Source: an uncultured Eubacteriales bacterium
Lineage (GTDB): Bacteria > Bacillota > Clostridia > Oscillospirales > Acutalibacteraceae
Assembly: GCA_900315605.1 (NCBI GenBank)
Contig: OMZU01000011.1
Span: 1-48,657, forward strand
DNA: 48,657 bases
Direction: 5' to 3'
This document shows, one piece after another, positions 29,397 to 40,567 of this stretch. The notes beneath the pieces were generated by a model. It was not told the DNA's origin. It saw nothing but the letters and a program-made list of their open reading frames with translations, and ran no database searches. A program made the translations under genes and the position numbers. The number at the start of each line of letters is the position of its first letter. The first letter of the stretch is position 1.

Positions 29397-31484
29397 TTAT
29401 ACTCCGAAAAGCATCTCGCCGTAGGACGGATAAGGCCAGTACTGCCTTGAGGTTTGCTTTTCCATGCTGTCGCCGATTTCGCGCAGCTCGTTCATCAGCG
29501 CAAAAACAGTGTTGCGGTAATACTTTGCCTGCGAGAGATTGTCGCTGTATTCAGCCGCATTTGAAACCGCCGCTTCAAGCTCGGAGGTTTTCTTTACAAA
29601 GGCTTCGAGCTGAGAGGAAAGGCTTTCGAGCAGGCTTTCCTCGGCATAGGCTGAGATTGAGGAAGAAACGCATTTTTTCATCGAGATGCCCTCAGCAAGC
29701 TCCTTTGCAAATTCCATGACCGCAGGCGCAATGCTCTTTTTTGCCATTTCAAGCATTGTCAGAGCCTCGATGTTCAGCAGCTTTGAATACTGCTCAAGCT
29801 CGATTTCATAGCGTGCGTGCATTTCGGTTTCGGTAACGATCCCGTTCTTGGCAAAAAGCTCGATGTTCTTTTGGTCGATGTAGTGCTCCATTGCCTCGGG
29901 CAGGCTCTTGTAGTTGCAAAGTCCGCGCTTTTCCGCCTCGGCGACCCACTCGTCGGAGTAGTTGTCGCCGTTGAAGATGATCCTGCGGTGCTCGGTCAGC
30001 ACCTTTTTGACAAGAGCCTTTGCGTCGGCTTCGATATCTGCGCTGTCGCCGAGAGCCTCGCAGAATTGGCTGAGCTCCTCGGCTACCATTGTGTTTAGGA
30101 TATAGTTCGGGCAGGCGATATTGAGCGACGAGCCAAGAGCCCTGAACTCAAATTTGTTGCCCGTAAAGGCAAAGGGCGAGGTGCGGTTTCGGTCGGAATT
30201 GTCCTTTTTAAAGTCCGGCAGAGCGTCAACGCCGGTCTCGATTTTTGCCGCCATGTGGCTCTTGTAGTCCTTGCCCTCGATGATGCTCTCGACCAGCGCG
30301 CCCAAATCGTCGCCCAGATACATTGAAATTATCGCCGGCGGAGCCTCGTTCGCGCCCAGTCTGTGGTCGTTTCCGGCGGAGGCTACGGTGATCCTGAGCA
30401 GATCCTGATACTCGTCAACCGCCTTGATGACCGCGGCAAGAAAGAGCTGGAACTGCAAATTATCCTCCGGGCATTTGGTTGGATTAAGCAGGTTTTCGCC
30501 GGTATCGGTCGAGATCGACCAGTTGTTGTGCTTGCCTGAGCCGTTCACTCCGGCAAAGGGCTTTTCGTGTAGCAGGCACACAAGTCCGTGCTTTTCGGCG
30601 GTCTTTTTCATTACCTCCATAGTAAGCTCGTTGTGGTCGGTCGCGATATTTGCCGTGGTGAACACCGGCGCAAGCTCGTGCTGTGAGGGCGCGACCTCGT
30701 TGTGCTTGGTCTTTGCAAAAATCCCGAGCTTCCAAAGCTCCTTGTCAAGGTCTCGCATATATTCCGCGACCCTGGTTTTGATCGAGCCGAAATAATGATC
30801 GTCAAGCTCCTGACCCTTGGGAGCCATCGCGCCAAAGAGCGTTCTGCCGGTGTAGATCAGATCAGGGCGTTTTTTGTAGGTTTCTCTGTCGATCAAAAAG
30901 TATTCCTGCTCGGGACCGACGGTGGTCGTTACGCGGTTGACGTCTGTTTTGCCCAGGAGGCGAAGCAGTCGGACCGCCTCGCGGCTGAGCTTATCCATTG
31001 AGCGAAGCAGAGGAGTTTTTTTGTCGAGCACCTCTCCTGTGTATGAGCAGAACGCAGTCGGGATATACAGAGTTCCGTCGCGAACAAACGCCGGCGAGGT
31101 GGGGTCCCAGGTGGTGTAGCCTCTCGCTTCAAAGGTCGCGCGGATGCCGCCCGAGGGGAACGACGACGCGTCGGGCTCGCCCTTGATGAGCTCCTTGCCC
31201 GAAAATTCCATAATAGCCTCGTCGCCCTTTGGGGTGATAAAGCTGTCGTGCTTTTCGGCGGTCACGCCTGTCATCGGCTGGAACCAGTGGGTAAAGTGGG
31301 TACAGCCCAGCTCGATCGCCCATTCCTTCATTGCATGGGCAACGGCGTTGGCTGTGCCGAGGTCAAGAGCCTCGCCGTTTTCAATGGTTTTTCTAAGAGC
31401 CTTGTAAACCGCCTTGGGCAGTCTTTCCTGCATTTTTCTGTCGTTGAACACATTGCATCCAAAGTATTCCGCTGCATTCTTCAT
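29397..31484 (-). CDS. glnN: Glutamine synthetase type III (GlnN)
   Basis: A 695-residue enzyme that makes glutamine from glutamate, ammonia and ATP. The length is that of the GSIII family (about 700), not GSI (about 470). Family marks include [13 protein letters not shown] (metal-binding glutamates), [30 protein letters not shown], and the nucleotide/substrate segment [21 protein letters not shown] in two parts. It is the first gene of a minus-strand unit with amt-PII, driven by a consensus promoter and a hairpin leader. GSIII enzymes are known from Bacteroides, Ruminococcus and cyanobacteria, and the latter two lineages use them under nitrogen control. Confidence 0.97.
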   Translation of the reverse strand: MKNAAEYFGCNVFNDRKMQERLPKAVYKALRKTIENGEALDLGTANAVAHAMKEWAIELGCTHFTHWFQPMTGVTAEKHDSFITPKGDEAIMEFSGKELIKGEPDASSFPSGGIRATFEARGYTTWDPTSPAFVRDGTLYIPTAFCSYTGEVLDKKTPLLRSMDKLSREAVRLLRLLGKTDVNRVTTTVGPEQEYFLIDRETYKKRPDLIYTGRTLFGAMAPKGQELDDHYFGSIKTRVAEYMRDLDKELWKLGIFAKTKHNEVAPSQHELAPVFTTANIATDHNELTMEVMKKTAEKHGLVCLLHEKPFAGVNGSGKHNNWSISTDTGENLLNPTKCPEDNLQFQLFLAAVIKAVDEYQDLLRITVASAGNDHRLGANEAPPAIISMYLGDDLGALVESIIEGKDYKSHMAAKIETGVDALPDFKKDNSDRNRTSPFAFTGNKFEFRALGSSLNIACPNYILNTMVAEELSQFCEALGDSADIEADAKALVKKVLTEHRRIIFNGDNYSDEWVAEAEKRGLCNYKSLPEAMEHYIDQKNIELFAKNGIVTETEMHARYEIELEQYSKLLNIEALTMLEMAKKSIAPAVMEFAKELAEGISMKKCVSSSISAYAEESLLESLSSQLEAFVKKTSELEAAVSNAAEYSDNLSQAKYYRNTVFALMNELREIGDSMEKQTSRQYWPYPSYGEMLFGV

Positions 31485-31560
31485 AATATCATCTCCGTTG
31501 ATTTTTTGGGGAAATATAAAATATAAAATATAAAATGTAAAATGTAAAGAAAATCCCCCT

Positions 31561-31614
31561 GACGCAGAAAAGGCACTGAGACCCTTTTACGGGCTTCAGC
31601 ACCTTTGCTGTGTC
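31561..31614 (-). promoter_or_regulatory. Long hairpin at the 5' end of the glnN leader
   Basis: On the minus strand, GACACAGCAAAGG pairs with CCTTTTCTGCGTC with two mismatches. It extends inward through GTGCTGA/TCAGTGC-type pairs to CCC-GTAAAA-GGG, a hexaloop. The predicted transcription start lies only a few bases upstream, so this hairpin would be the first thing in the RNA. It is not followed closely by a T run, so it is not a plain terminator. A role in RNA stability or nitrogen-responsive control is inferred. Confidence 0.6.
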
Positions 31615-31623
31615 GTTGACGTT

Positions 31624-31652
31624 AGTATACCTCATTCATTTTGATTTGTCAA
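31624..31652 (-). promoter_or_regulatory. Promoter of glnN-amt
   Basis: On the minus strand: a consensus TTGACA (31647-31652), a 17-base spacer and TATACT (31624-31629). Confidence 0.85.
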
Positions 31653-31765
31653 TAGGTTTTTGCAATATTTTTTATTTTTCCTGCAATATTTTTTGCTTTT
31701 ACTCAAAGCAAGCGCGATTAACCATGATTTTATGAATTTTAAATTTAGAAAACTGCATTTTTCTA

Positions 31766-31794
31766 TTGACAAACAGATTTTGCAGTTGTATAAT
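31766..31794 (+). promoter_or_regulatory. Perfect consensus promoter of gltB-gltD-pyrG
   Basis: TTGACA (31766-31771), a 17-base spacer and TATAAT (31789-31794). An inverted pair, AACTGCA (31751-31757) and TGCAGTT (31781-31787), straddles the -35 box and ends just before the -10, where a repressor could bind. A promoter this strong usually needs repression or attenuation. Confidence 0.88.
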
Positions 31795-31824
31795 AACGAC
31801 ATCAAACGAGAGGAAGGATAAGTT

Positions 31825-34800
31825 ATGACAGCAAACAGTCTTTACTCGCCGCGCTTTGAGCATGACAACTGCGGAATCGGAGCGGTTGTCAACATCAAGG
31901 GCGTCAAATCACACAAAACCGTAGAGAACGCTCTGACCATTGTTGAGACCCTGGAGCACCGCGCAGGCAAGGACGCCGAGGGCAAAACAGGCGACGGCGT
32001 TGGTATCCTGCTGCAAATCTCGCACAAATTCTTTAAGAAGGCAGCTTCCGAAATCAATATCGAGCTCAAAAACGAGCGCGACTACGCTGTGGGAATGTTT
32101 TTCTTTCCGCAGGCGGAGCTTATGCGCAATCAGGCAAAAAAAATGTTTGAGATCATCGCAGAAAAAGAGGGACTTAAGATCCTCGGCTGGAGAAAGGTTC
32201 CCTACAATGCCGCTGCGATCGGCAGCCGCGCGCTTGAATGTATGCCGAACATCCAGCAATGCTTTGTTGAACGCCCCGACGGAATAAAGAGGGGACTTGA
32301 GTTTGACCGCAAGCTGTATGTTGCAAGAAGGGTTTTTGAGCAGAGCAACGAGGACACCTATGTTGTTTCGCTTTCCTCGCGTACAATAGTATACAAGGGA
32401 ATGTTCTTGGTCGGCGATCTGAGGAACTTTTTCTCCGACCTGCGCGACGAGGATTTTGAAAGCGCGATCGCGCTGGTTCATTCGCGTTTTTCGACCAACA
32501 CCAATCCAAGCTGGGAGAGGGCGCACCCAAACAGAATGATCGTTCACAACGGCGAGATAAACACGATCCGCGGCAACGCCGACAAGATGCTCGCGCGTGA
32601 AGAAAACATGAGAAGCGAGCACCTAAAGGGCGATCTCGACAAGGTGATCCCGGTCGTCAACACCGAGGGCTCAGACTCCGCAATGCTTGACAACACGCTC
32701 GAATTTTTGGTTATGAGCGGAATGGATCTGCCGCTGGCGGTGATGATAACCATTCCCGAGCCGTGGGACAGAAACGGCACAATGAGCCTAAAGAAAAAGG
32801 ACTTTTATCAGTATTACGCAACCATGATGGAGCCGTGGGACGGCCCTGCCTCTATCCTTTTTTCGGACGGAGACATCATGGGAGCGGTGCTTGACCGCAA
32901 CGGACTGAGGCCTTCGAGATATTATATTACCAAGGACGATGATCTAATTCTTTCCTCCGAGGTAGGCGCGCTTGAGATCGAGCCCGAAAACGTTCTCAAA
33001 AAAGACAGACTGCGCCCCGGAAAAATGCTGCTGGTCGATACGGTAAAGGGCGAGCTGGTTGACGACGACGAGCTCAAGAGCCGCTACGCCTCAAGGCAGC
33101 CCTACGGCGAATGGCTTGACAGCAATTTGATAAGTCTGAGTGATTTGAAGATCCCCAACCTAAAGGTCAGCGAGCACCGCAGAGAAGAGAGACGCAAGCT
33201 GCAAAAGGCGTTCGGCTACACCTATGAGGACGTTATGACCTCGATCCTGCCGATGGCGCGCGACGGCGCGGAGCAGATCGCATCTATGGGCACAGACAGT
33301 CCGATACCTCCGCTTTCAAGAGAGAATCAGCCGCTTTTCAATTATTTTAAGCAGCTATTTGCTCAGGTAACAAATCCGCCGATCGACGCGATAAGAGAGG
33401 AGATCGTCACCTCGACCACGGTTTATCTTGGCGAATCGGGAAACATTCTTGAAGAAAAGCCCGAAAACTGCAAGGTCATAAAGATCCACAATCCGATTTT
33501 GTCCTCAACCGATATTCTAAAGCTAAAGGCTATGAGGAAAAGCGGCTTTAAGGCTGCCGTGATCCCCATGCTCTATTATAAAAACACCTCGCTCAAAAAG
33601 GCGATAAAGCGGCTGTTTATCGAGGCTGACAAGGCATACCGGGACGGCGCGAACATTTTGATCTTGTCCGACAAGGGCGTTGACGAAAACCACCTTGCCA
33701 TCCCGTCGCTGCTCGCGGTTTCCGCACTTCATCAGCACCTGGTAACAACAAAGCGCAGGACCTCGCTTTCGATCGTGCTTGAAAGCGCAGAGCCGCGCGA
33801 GGTCCACCATTTTGCAACGCTTTTGGGCTACGGCGCAACGGCGATCAACCCCTATTTGGCGCAGGAAACGATACACGAGCTTATCCACGACGACATGCTC
33901 GACAAGGACTACTACGCCGCAGTTGCGGATTACAACGATTCGGTGCTTCACGGTATTGTAAAAATCGCCTCAAAAATGGGCATCTCCACGATACAATCCT
34001 ACCTCGGCTCACAGATTTTTGAGGCTATCGGAATCAGCAGCGAGGTGATCGACGAATACTTTACCGGCACGGTCAGCAGGGTCGGCGGGATCACCCTAAA
34101 GGATATCGAAAAGGCGGTTGACGCACTTCACAACTCCGCCTTTGATCCTCTTGATCTGGAGACGGATCAAGAGCTTCCCTCGCGCGGAAGCCACAAGTTC
34201 CGCAGCGGCAAGGAGGAGCATCTCTACAATCCGCAGACGATCCACACATTGCAGGCGGCGACCCGAAACGGAGATTATGAGCTGTTCAAAAAATACACTC
34301 ACATGCTCAACGAAGAAATGAAAGCCGTGAATCTCAGGGGCTTGCTCGACTTTAACTACGCGGAAAATCCCGTTCCGCTCAGCGAGGTCGAGAGCGTTGA
34401 AGATATCGTTCGCCGCTTCAAGACCGGCGCGATGTCCTACGGCTCGATCTCTCAGGAGGCACACGAGGCGTTGGCTCTCGCAATGAATATGCTTCACGGC
34501 AAGTCAAATTCCGGCGAGGGCGGCGAAAGCCCCGAACGCCTTGCCACAAAGGGCACAAAGAACGACCGCTGCTCGGCGATCAAGCAGGTTGCCTCGGGTC
34601 GCTTTGGCGTGACCTGCGAATACCTTAGCTCAGCCGACGAGCTGCAAATCAAAATGGCTCAGGGCGCAAAGCCCGGCGAGGGCGGTCATCTTCCGGGCAA
34701 CAAGGTTTATCCGTGGATCGCAAAAACCAGACACTCCACCCCCGGAGTTTCGCTGATCTCGCCTCCTCCCCACCACGATATTTACTCTATCGAGGACTTG

Positions 34801-36345
34801 GCTCAGCTTATTTATGACCTGAAAAACGCCAACAAAAACGCGCGTATTTCCGTAAAGCTGGTCAGCGAATGCGGAGTTGGCACAGTCGCCGCAGGCGTTG
34901 CCAAGGCAGGCGCGGGAGTTATCTTGATTTCCGGCCACGACGGCGGCACCGGAGCCGCTCCGAGAAGCTCGATCTACAACGCCGGGCTTCCGTGGGAGCT
35001 GGGACTTGCCGAGGCGCACCGAACACTTATTATGAACAAGCTGCGCAACAAGGTCGTTATCGAAACCGACGGCAAACTGATGACAGGCCGCGACGTTGCG
35101 ATCGCCGCGATCTTGGGTGCAGAGGAATTTGGCTTTGCAACAGCTCCGCTGGTAACTTTGGGCTGCGCCATGATGAGGGTCTGCAACCTTGACACCTGTC
35201 CGTTCGGCGTGGCGACCCAGAACCCGGAGCTCAGAAAACGCTTTAGGGGCAAGCCCGAATATGTGGCAAACTTTATGCGCTTTATCGCGCAGGAGCTCAG
35301 AGAATACATGTCAAGGCTCGGCGTTCGCACGATCGACGAGCTTGTGGGCAGGACCGACCTTATAAGGGCAAAGGAAAATCTCTCGGAGCGCGAGAGCAGG
35401 ATCGATCTGTCGGCGATTTTGAGCAACAGCTTTGAGGGCGAAAGGGTCGAGTACAAAAACAAGAACCTGTATGACTTTAAGCTTGACAAAACGCTCGATC
35501 AGTGCGAGCTTATGAAAAAATTTGACCTGAGCAAAGCCGAGGGTCAGACAATCAATATAAACGTCAAAAACACCGACCGTTCGCTGGGAACGGCGTTCGG
35601 CTCGGAGCTGACCAAAAAATACGGAAGCACGCTCGGCGAGGACAGCTTTAGGGCGGTTTGCACCGGCTCGGGCGGTCAGAGCTTCGGCGCGTTCATTCCA
35701 AAGGGACTCACGCTTGAGCTCGCGGGCGACAGCAACGATTACTTTGGAAAGGGTCTTTCGGGCGGAAAGCTCGTTGTATATCCGCCCAAGGCTTCCGGCT
35801 TCAAGGCTGAGGAGAACATCATCATCGGCAACGTCGCGCTTTACGGCGCAACAAGCGGCAAGGCGTTCATCAACGGCGTTGCAGGCGAACGCTTTTGCGT
35901 GCGCAATTCCGGCGCAACGGCGGTAGTTGAGGGCGTAGGCGACCACGGCTGCGAGTATATGACAGGCGGCTGCGTTGCGGTGCTCGGACGAACGGGCAAG
36001 AACTTTGCCGCAGGAATGTCGGGCGGTATCGCCTATGTGCTCGACGAGCACCACCACCTCTACCGCAGGCTCAACAAGGAGCTTGTAGAATGCTCGGAGC
36101 TGAGCGAAAAGGCGGATATCGAGCGTCTAAAGGCTATGATCGCAGAGCACGTTGCCGAAACCGGTTCCGAAAAGGGCAAAAGGATATTGGCTGATTTTGC
36201 CGGCTATCTGCCGCTTTTCAAAAAGATAATCCCCCACGACTACAAGAGGATAACCGAAGAGATCGCAAAGGGCGAGGCAAAGGGTCTTGAGCCCGAGGAA
36301 GCGAAGATCGAGGCGTTTTACGCGCTGGTAAAGGAGGAGCAGTAA
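31825..36345 (+). CDS. gltB: Glutamate synthase large subunit
   Basis: A 1506-residue enzyme that converts glutamine and 2-oxoglutarate to two glutamates with the small subunit. The N-terminal class II amidotransferase begins at Cys16 (DNCGIG) after a 15-residue propeptide that must be removed. A central domain and the FMN-binding synthase domain follow (SGEGGESPERLA, ISGHDGGTGAAPRSS). The [3Fe-4S] cysteines are Cys1114, Cys1120 and Cys1125 (C-x5-C-x4-C). The C-terminal GXGXG beta-helix domain ends at ~1440. The length is normal (about 1500). AGAGGAAGG precedes the ATG. The stop overlaps the gltD start by one base, fitting a 1:1 complex. Confidence 0.98.
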   Translation: MTANSLYSPRFEHDNCGIGAVVNIKGVKSHKTVENALTIVETLEHRAGKDAEGKTGDGVGILLQISHKFFKKAASEINIELKNERDYAVGMFFFPQAELMRNQAKKMFEIIAEKEGLKILGWRKVPYNAAAIGSRALECMPNIQQCFVERPDGIKRGLEFDRKLYVARRVFEQSNEDTYVVSLSSRTIVYKGMFLVGDLRNFFSDLRDEDFESAIALVHSRFSTNTNPSWERAHPNRMIVHNGEINTIRGNADKMLAREENMRSEHLKGDLDKVIPVVNTEGSDSAMLDNTLEFLVMSGMDLPLAVMITIPEPWDRNGTMSLKKKDFYQYYATMMEPWDGPASILFSDGDIMGAVLDRNGLRPSRYYITKDDDLILSSEVGALEIEPENVLKKDRLRPGKMLLVDTVKGELVDDDELKSRYASRQPYGEWLDSNLISLSDLKIPNLKVSEHRREERRKLQKAFGYTYEDVMTSILPMARDGAEQIASMGTDSPIPPLSRENQPLFNYFKQLFAQVTNPPIDAIREEIVTSTTVYLGESGNILEEKPENCKVIKIHNPILSSTDILKLKAMRKSGFKAAVIPMLYYKNTSLKKAIKRLFIEADKAYRDGANILILSDKGVDENHLAIPSLLAVSALHQHLVTTKRRTSLSIVLESAEPREVHHFATLLGYGATAINPYLAQETIHELIHDDMLDKDYYAAVADYNDSVLHGIVKIASKMGISTIQSYLGSQIFEAIGISSEVIDEYFTGTVSRVGGITLKDIEKAVDALHNSAFDPLDLETDQELPSRGSHKFRSGKEEHLYNPQTIHTLQAATRNGDYELFKKYTHMLNEEMKAVNLRGLLDFNYAENPVPLSEVESVEDIVRRFKTGAMSYGSISQEAHEALALAMNMLHGKSNSGEGGESPERLATKGTKNDRCSAIKQVASGRFGVTCEYLSSADELQIKMAQGAKPGEGGHLPGNKVYPWIAKTRHSTPGVSLISPPPHHDIYSIEDLAQLIYDLKNANKNARISVKLVSECGVGTVAAGVAKAGAGVILISGHDGGTGAAPRSSIYNAGLPWELGLAEAHRTLIMNKLRNKVVIETDGKLMTGRDVAIAAILGAEEFGFATAPLVTLGCAMMRVCNLDTCPFGVATQNPELRKRFRGKPEYVANFMRFIAQELREYMSRLGVRTIDELVGRTDLIRAKENLSERESRIDLSAILSNSFEGERVEYKNKNLYDFKLDKTLDQCELMKKFDLSKAEGQTININVKNTDRSLGTAFGSELTKKYGSTLGEDSFRAVCTGSGGQSFGAFIPKGLTLELAGDSNDYFGKGLSGGKLVVYPPKASGFKAEENIIIGNVALYGATSGKAFINGVAGERFCVRNSGATAVVEGVGDHGCEYMTGGCVAVLGRTGKNFAAGMSGGIAYVLDEHHHLYRRLNKELVECSELSEKADIERLKAMIAEHVAETGSEKGKRILADFAGYLPLFKKIIPHDYKRITEEIAKGEAKGLEPEEAKIEAFYALVKEEQ

Positions 36346-37829
36346 TGGGAAAGCCCACAGGATTTTTGGAATTTGACCGTGAGGAAGCCCGCGCTTTCTC
36401 AGTCTGCGAGCGCATAAAGAATTATAATGAATTTCACGAGCCGCTGAGCCTGAGCGAGCAAAAAAAGCAGGCGGCGCGTTGCATGGAATGCGGAGTTCCG
36501 TTTTGTCAGTCCGGCATGAATATCGGCGGCATGATAAGCGGCTGTCCGCTGAACAACCTGATCCCCGAATGGAACGATCTTTTGTACCGGGGCAGCACGG
36601 AGCAGGCGTACAAAAGGCTGAGAAGCACCAACAGCTTTCCGGAATTTACCTCGCGCGTTTGTCCGGCTCTCTGCGAAAAAGCCTGCACCTGCTCGCAAAA
36701 CGGAGAAGCCGTTACCGTGCGCAACAACGAATACACCATAGTCGAAACTGCCTACAGGGAGGGTTGGGCAAAGCCCGAGCCGCCAAAGGTCAGAACAGGA
36801 AAGCGCGTTGCCGTTATCGGCTCGGGTCCCTCCGGACTTTCGGCTGCCGACAGGCTCAACCGCCGCGGCCACAGCGTCACGGTGTTTGAGCGCAGCGACA
36901 GGCTAGGCGGTCTGCTGATGTATGGTATCCCGAATATGAAGCTTGAAAAATCGGTGATCGAACGGCGTATCTCGATCATGAAGGCTGAGGGAATCGAATT
37001 TAGAACAGGGGTGAATGTCGGAAAAGATATTTCCGCAGAAGAACTAAAATCAAGCTTTGACAGAATAATCCTCGCCTGCGGAGCCTCAAATCCGCGCGAT
37101 ATCAAGGTAAGCGGCAGAGACGCCGAGGGAATATATTTTGCGGTGGATTTCCTAAAATCTACAACCAAGGCTCTGCTTGACAACGGGCTAACGGACGGGA
37201 CTTATATATCCGCAAAGGACAAAAACGTTATTGTCATCGGCGGCGGCGACACAGGCAACGACTGTGTCGGAACCTGCGTTCGCCACGGCGCAAAGAGCGT
37301 TTTGCAGCTTGAGATGATGCCCAAGCTCCCCGACGAAAGAGCCGAAAATAACCCCTGGCCGCAGTATCCGAGAGTTTGCAAAACCGATTACGGTCAGGAA
37401 GAAGCCGCCGAGGTCTACGGCAGCGATCCGCGAATTTATCAAACCACCGTCAAGGAGTTTTTAAAGGACAAAAACGGCAGTCTGCGCGGCGCGGTTTTGG
37501 TGAGCCTGAGCTTTGAGAAGGACGAAAAAACCGGACGAATGAATATGAAAGAGGTCGAGGACAGCGAACGCGAGGTCGAGGCTGAGCTGGTTTTGATCGC
37601 GGCAGGCTTTCTCGGCAGCGAGAGCTATGTCACCTCGGCGTTCGGCGCAGAGGTTGACGGACGAACAAACGTTGCCGGTCAAAACGGTACCCACAAAACA
37701 AACGTTGAGAATGTTTTCACCGCAGGCGATATGCACAGCGGACAGTCGCTGGTGGTCAGGGCGATCCGCGACGGAAGAGACTGCGCCGAAGAGGTTGACC
37801 TGAGCCTGATGGGTTACAGCAACCTATAA
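36345..37829 (+). CDS. gltD: Glutamate synthase small subunit
   Basis: A 494-residue flavoprotein that passes electrons from NAD(P)H to the large subunit. The N-terminal domain has the Fe-S cysteine clusters (CMECGVPFC, GCPLNN, CPALCEKACTC). It is followed by the FAD-binding loop GSGPSGLSAAD near residue 160 and the NAD(P)-binding loop GGGDTGNDC near residue 300. A late TAGDMHSGQSLVVRAIRDGR stretch completes the FAD site. The length is usual. It overlaps gltB by one base and is 18 bases from pyrG. Confidence 0.98.
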   Translation: MGKPTGFLEFDREEARAFSVCERIKNYNEFHEPLSLSEQKKQAARCMECGVPFCQSGMNIGGMISGCPLNNLIPEWNDLLYRGSTEQAYKRLRSTNSFPEFTSRVCPALCEKACTCSQNGEAVTVRNNEYTIVETAYREGWAKPEPPKVRTGKRVAVIGSGPSGLSAADRLNRRGHSVTVFERSDRLGGLLMYGIPNMKLEKSVIERRISIMKAEGIEFRTGVNVGKDISAEELKSSFDRIILACGASNPRDIKVSGRDAEGIYFAVDFLKSTTKALLDNGLTDGTYISAKDKNVIVIGGGDTGNDCVGTCVRHGAKSVLQLEMMPKLPDERAENNPWPQYPRVCKTDYGQEEAAEVYGSDPRIYQTTVKEFLKDKNGSLRGAVLVSLSFEKDEKTGRMNMKEVEDSEREVEAELVLIAAGFLGSESYVTSAFGAEVDGRTNVAGQNGTHKTNVENVFTAGDMHSGQSLVVRAIRDGRDCAEEVDLSLMGYSNL

Positions 37830-39440
<1,611 letters not shown>

Positions 39441-39460
39441 CTGTTTTTTCATAATAAACG

Positions 39461-39508
39461 ATATAGCGCGAAACACAGAACAAGCCTGCGATTCGCGCTA
39501 TATTTTTA
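39461..39508 (+). terminator. Terminator after pyrG
   Basis: A perfect 12-base inverted repeat, ATATAGCGCGAA with TTCGCGCTATAT, followed by TTTTTA. It is probably also used from the other side, since the flavodoxin gene converges on it. Confidence 0.85.
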
Positions 39509-39568
39509 TGCTGTTATAAATGCCGCGCATATGGCTGCGGCTCAACAAACATCACATAATTTTTTCGG

Positions 39569-40042
39569 TCAAAACCTTTCGGCAAACTCCCTCAGCTTTT
39601 GTTCGCCGGGGTTTCCGTTGAGTATCTCGCCGGTGATGATCTCGGCGTTCGGTGCGGAGGGCTGCAAGCTTTCAGCCGCCTTGCCAAAGCCCGAGCTTCC
39701 CGAGGTGGCAAAGAGCACCAACTTCTTTCCGCCAAAATCATAAGCCTCAAGAAAAGTGTTTATGATCGTCGGCGCGATATACCACCATATCGGAAAACCG
39801 ATAAAGATAACGTCGTATCCGGCAATTTTTGCGTCCGCGTCCGCTATCTCCGGGCGCGAGCCGGGGTCGCGCATTTCAACCGAGCTGCGGCTCTGCTTGT
39901 CCATCCAGTTCAAGTCCTCTTTGGTGTAGGGCACGGCTGGCTTTATTTCATAAAGATCTGCTCCTGCGGCTGCCGCAAGATTTTTTGCGACGTTCGCGGT
40001 CGTTCCGGTCGCAGAAAAATAAGCCACCAGTTTTTTGCTCAT
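39569..40042 (-). CDS. Flavodoxin
   Basis: A 157-residue electron-transfer flavoprotein of the type often annotated as flavodoxin with a possible NAD(P)H reductase role in Clostridia. The FMN phosphate loop is YFSATGTTANVAKNLA. The ring-stacking region is FIGFPIWWYIAPTIINTFLE, with adjacent tryptophans. TSGSSGFGKA contacts the flavin. The start is the ATG at 40042 with AAAGGAG 8 bases upstream; the TTG two codons earlier is too close. It is last in a short minus-strand unit after the GNAT gene. Confidence 0.93.
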   Translation of the reverse strand: MSKKLVAYFSATGTTANVAKNLAAAAGADLYEIKPAVPYTKEDLNWMDKQSRSSVEMRDPGSRPEIADADAKIAGYDVIFIGFPIWWYIAPTIINTFLEAYDFGGKKLVLFATSGSSGFGKAAESLQPSAPNAEIITGEILNGNPGEQKLREFAERF

Positions 40043-40090
40043 AATCAATTCTCCTTTACTATTTATTTATTTTTTATTTTTTTGCTGTTT

Positions 40091-40567
40091 TTATAACAGC
40101 ATTTCCATTCCGATTTTTTGCGGCTTCAAGCCCATTGCTTCATAGAATTTAATCGCAGAGGGGTTGCAGGTCCAAACGTTCAGAGTGACGTTATAAAAGC
40201 CGTTTTCTTTGGCGTAGGCTATAACATGCTCGCACAGTGCCTTGCCGACGTGCTGTCCCCTTGCGTTTTCATCAACGCAAATATCGTCGATATACAGGGT
40301 CTTTATGTCCGTCATCACCGAATCATCCGCGAATTGCTTGTGAACGCAAAAGGCGTGACCGAGCGGAACGTCGTTCTCGTCAACGCAGACAAACACAGGC
40401 GCAGCCTCATCCCTCAAAAGCTCCCTCAGCTCGCCTTCGCTGTATTTTGTGGCGGGTCCCTTAAAAATATCGGGTCTGCCGTTGTGGTGTACCATATCGA
40501 CCTGAACAAGCAGCTCAAGTATTTTCGGGATATCCTTTTCAGTTGCTCTTCTTATTGCCAAGTTCAT
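40091..40567 (-). CDS. GNAT-family N-acetyltransferase
   Basis: A 158-residue enzyme of the GCN5-related acetyltransferase fold. It opens with LAIRRATEKDIPKILELL, typical of the family. It carries the acetyl-CoA binding loop DENARGQHVGKALCEHVI and ends with NVWTCNPSAIKFYEAMGLKPQ, the common C-terminal motif. The substrate is unknown. The ATG lies 29 bases inside the 3' end of the transporter gene with AAGGAAG as its ribosome site, so it was translationally linked to that gene before the latter was broken. Confidence 0.92.
   Translation of the reverse strand: MNLAIRRATEKDIPKILELLVQVDMVHHNGRPDIFKGPATKYSEGELRELLRDEAAPVFVCVDENDVPLGHAFCVHKQFADDSVMTDIKTLYIDDICVDENARGQHVGKALCEHVIAYAKENGFYNVTLNVWTCNPSAIKFYEAMGLKPQKIGMEMLL

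Noticed and set aside
31561-31614. Glutamine riboswitch or ANTAR-target hairpins in the glnN leader
   Set aside because: I could not find the glutamine-riboswitch consensus or two hexaloops with the A1/G4 pattern required for ANTAR binding. Only one hexaloop (GTAAAA) is present, so the element is left unnamed.
31561-31614. A plain terminator between glnN and gltB
   Set aside because: It lies at the start of the glnN RNA, not at an end, and lacks an adjacent T run on the minus strand.
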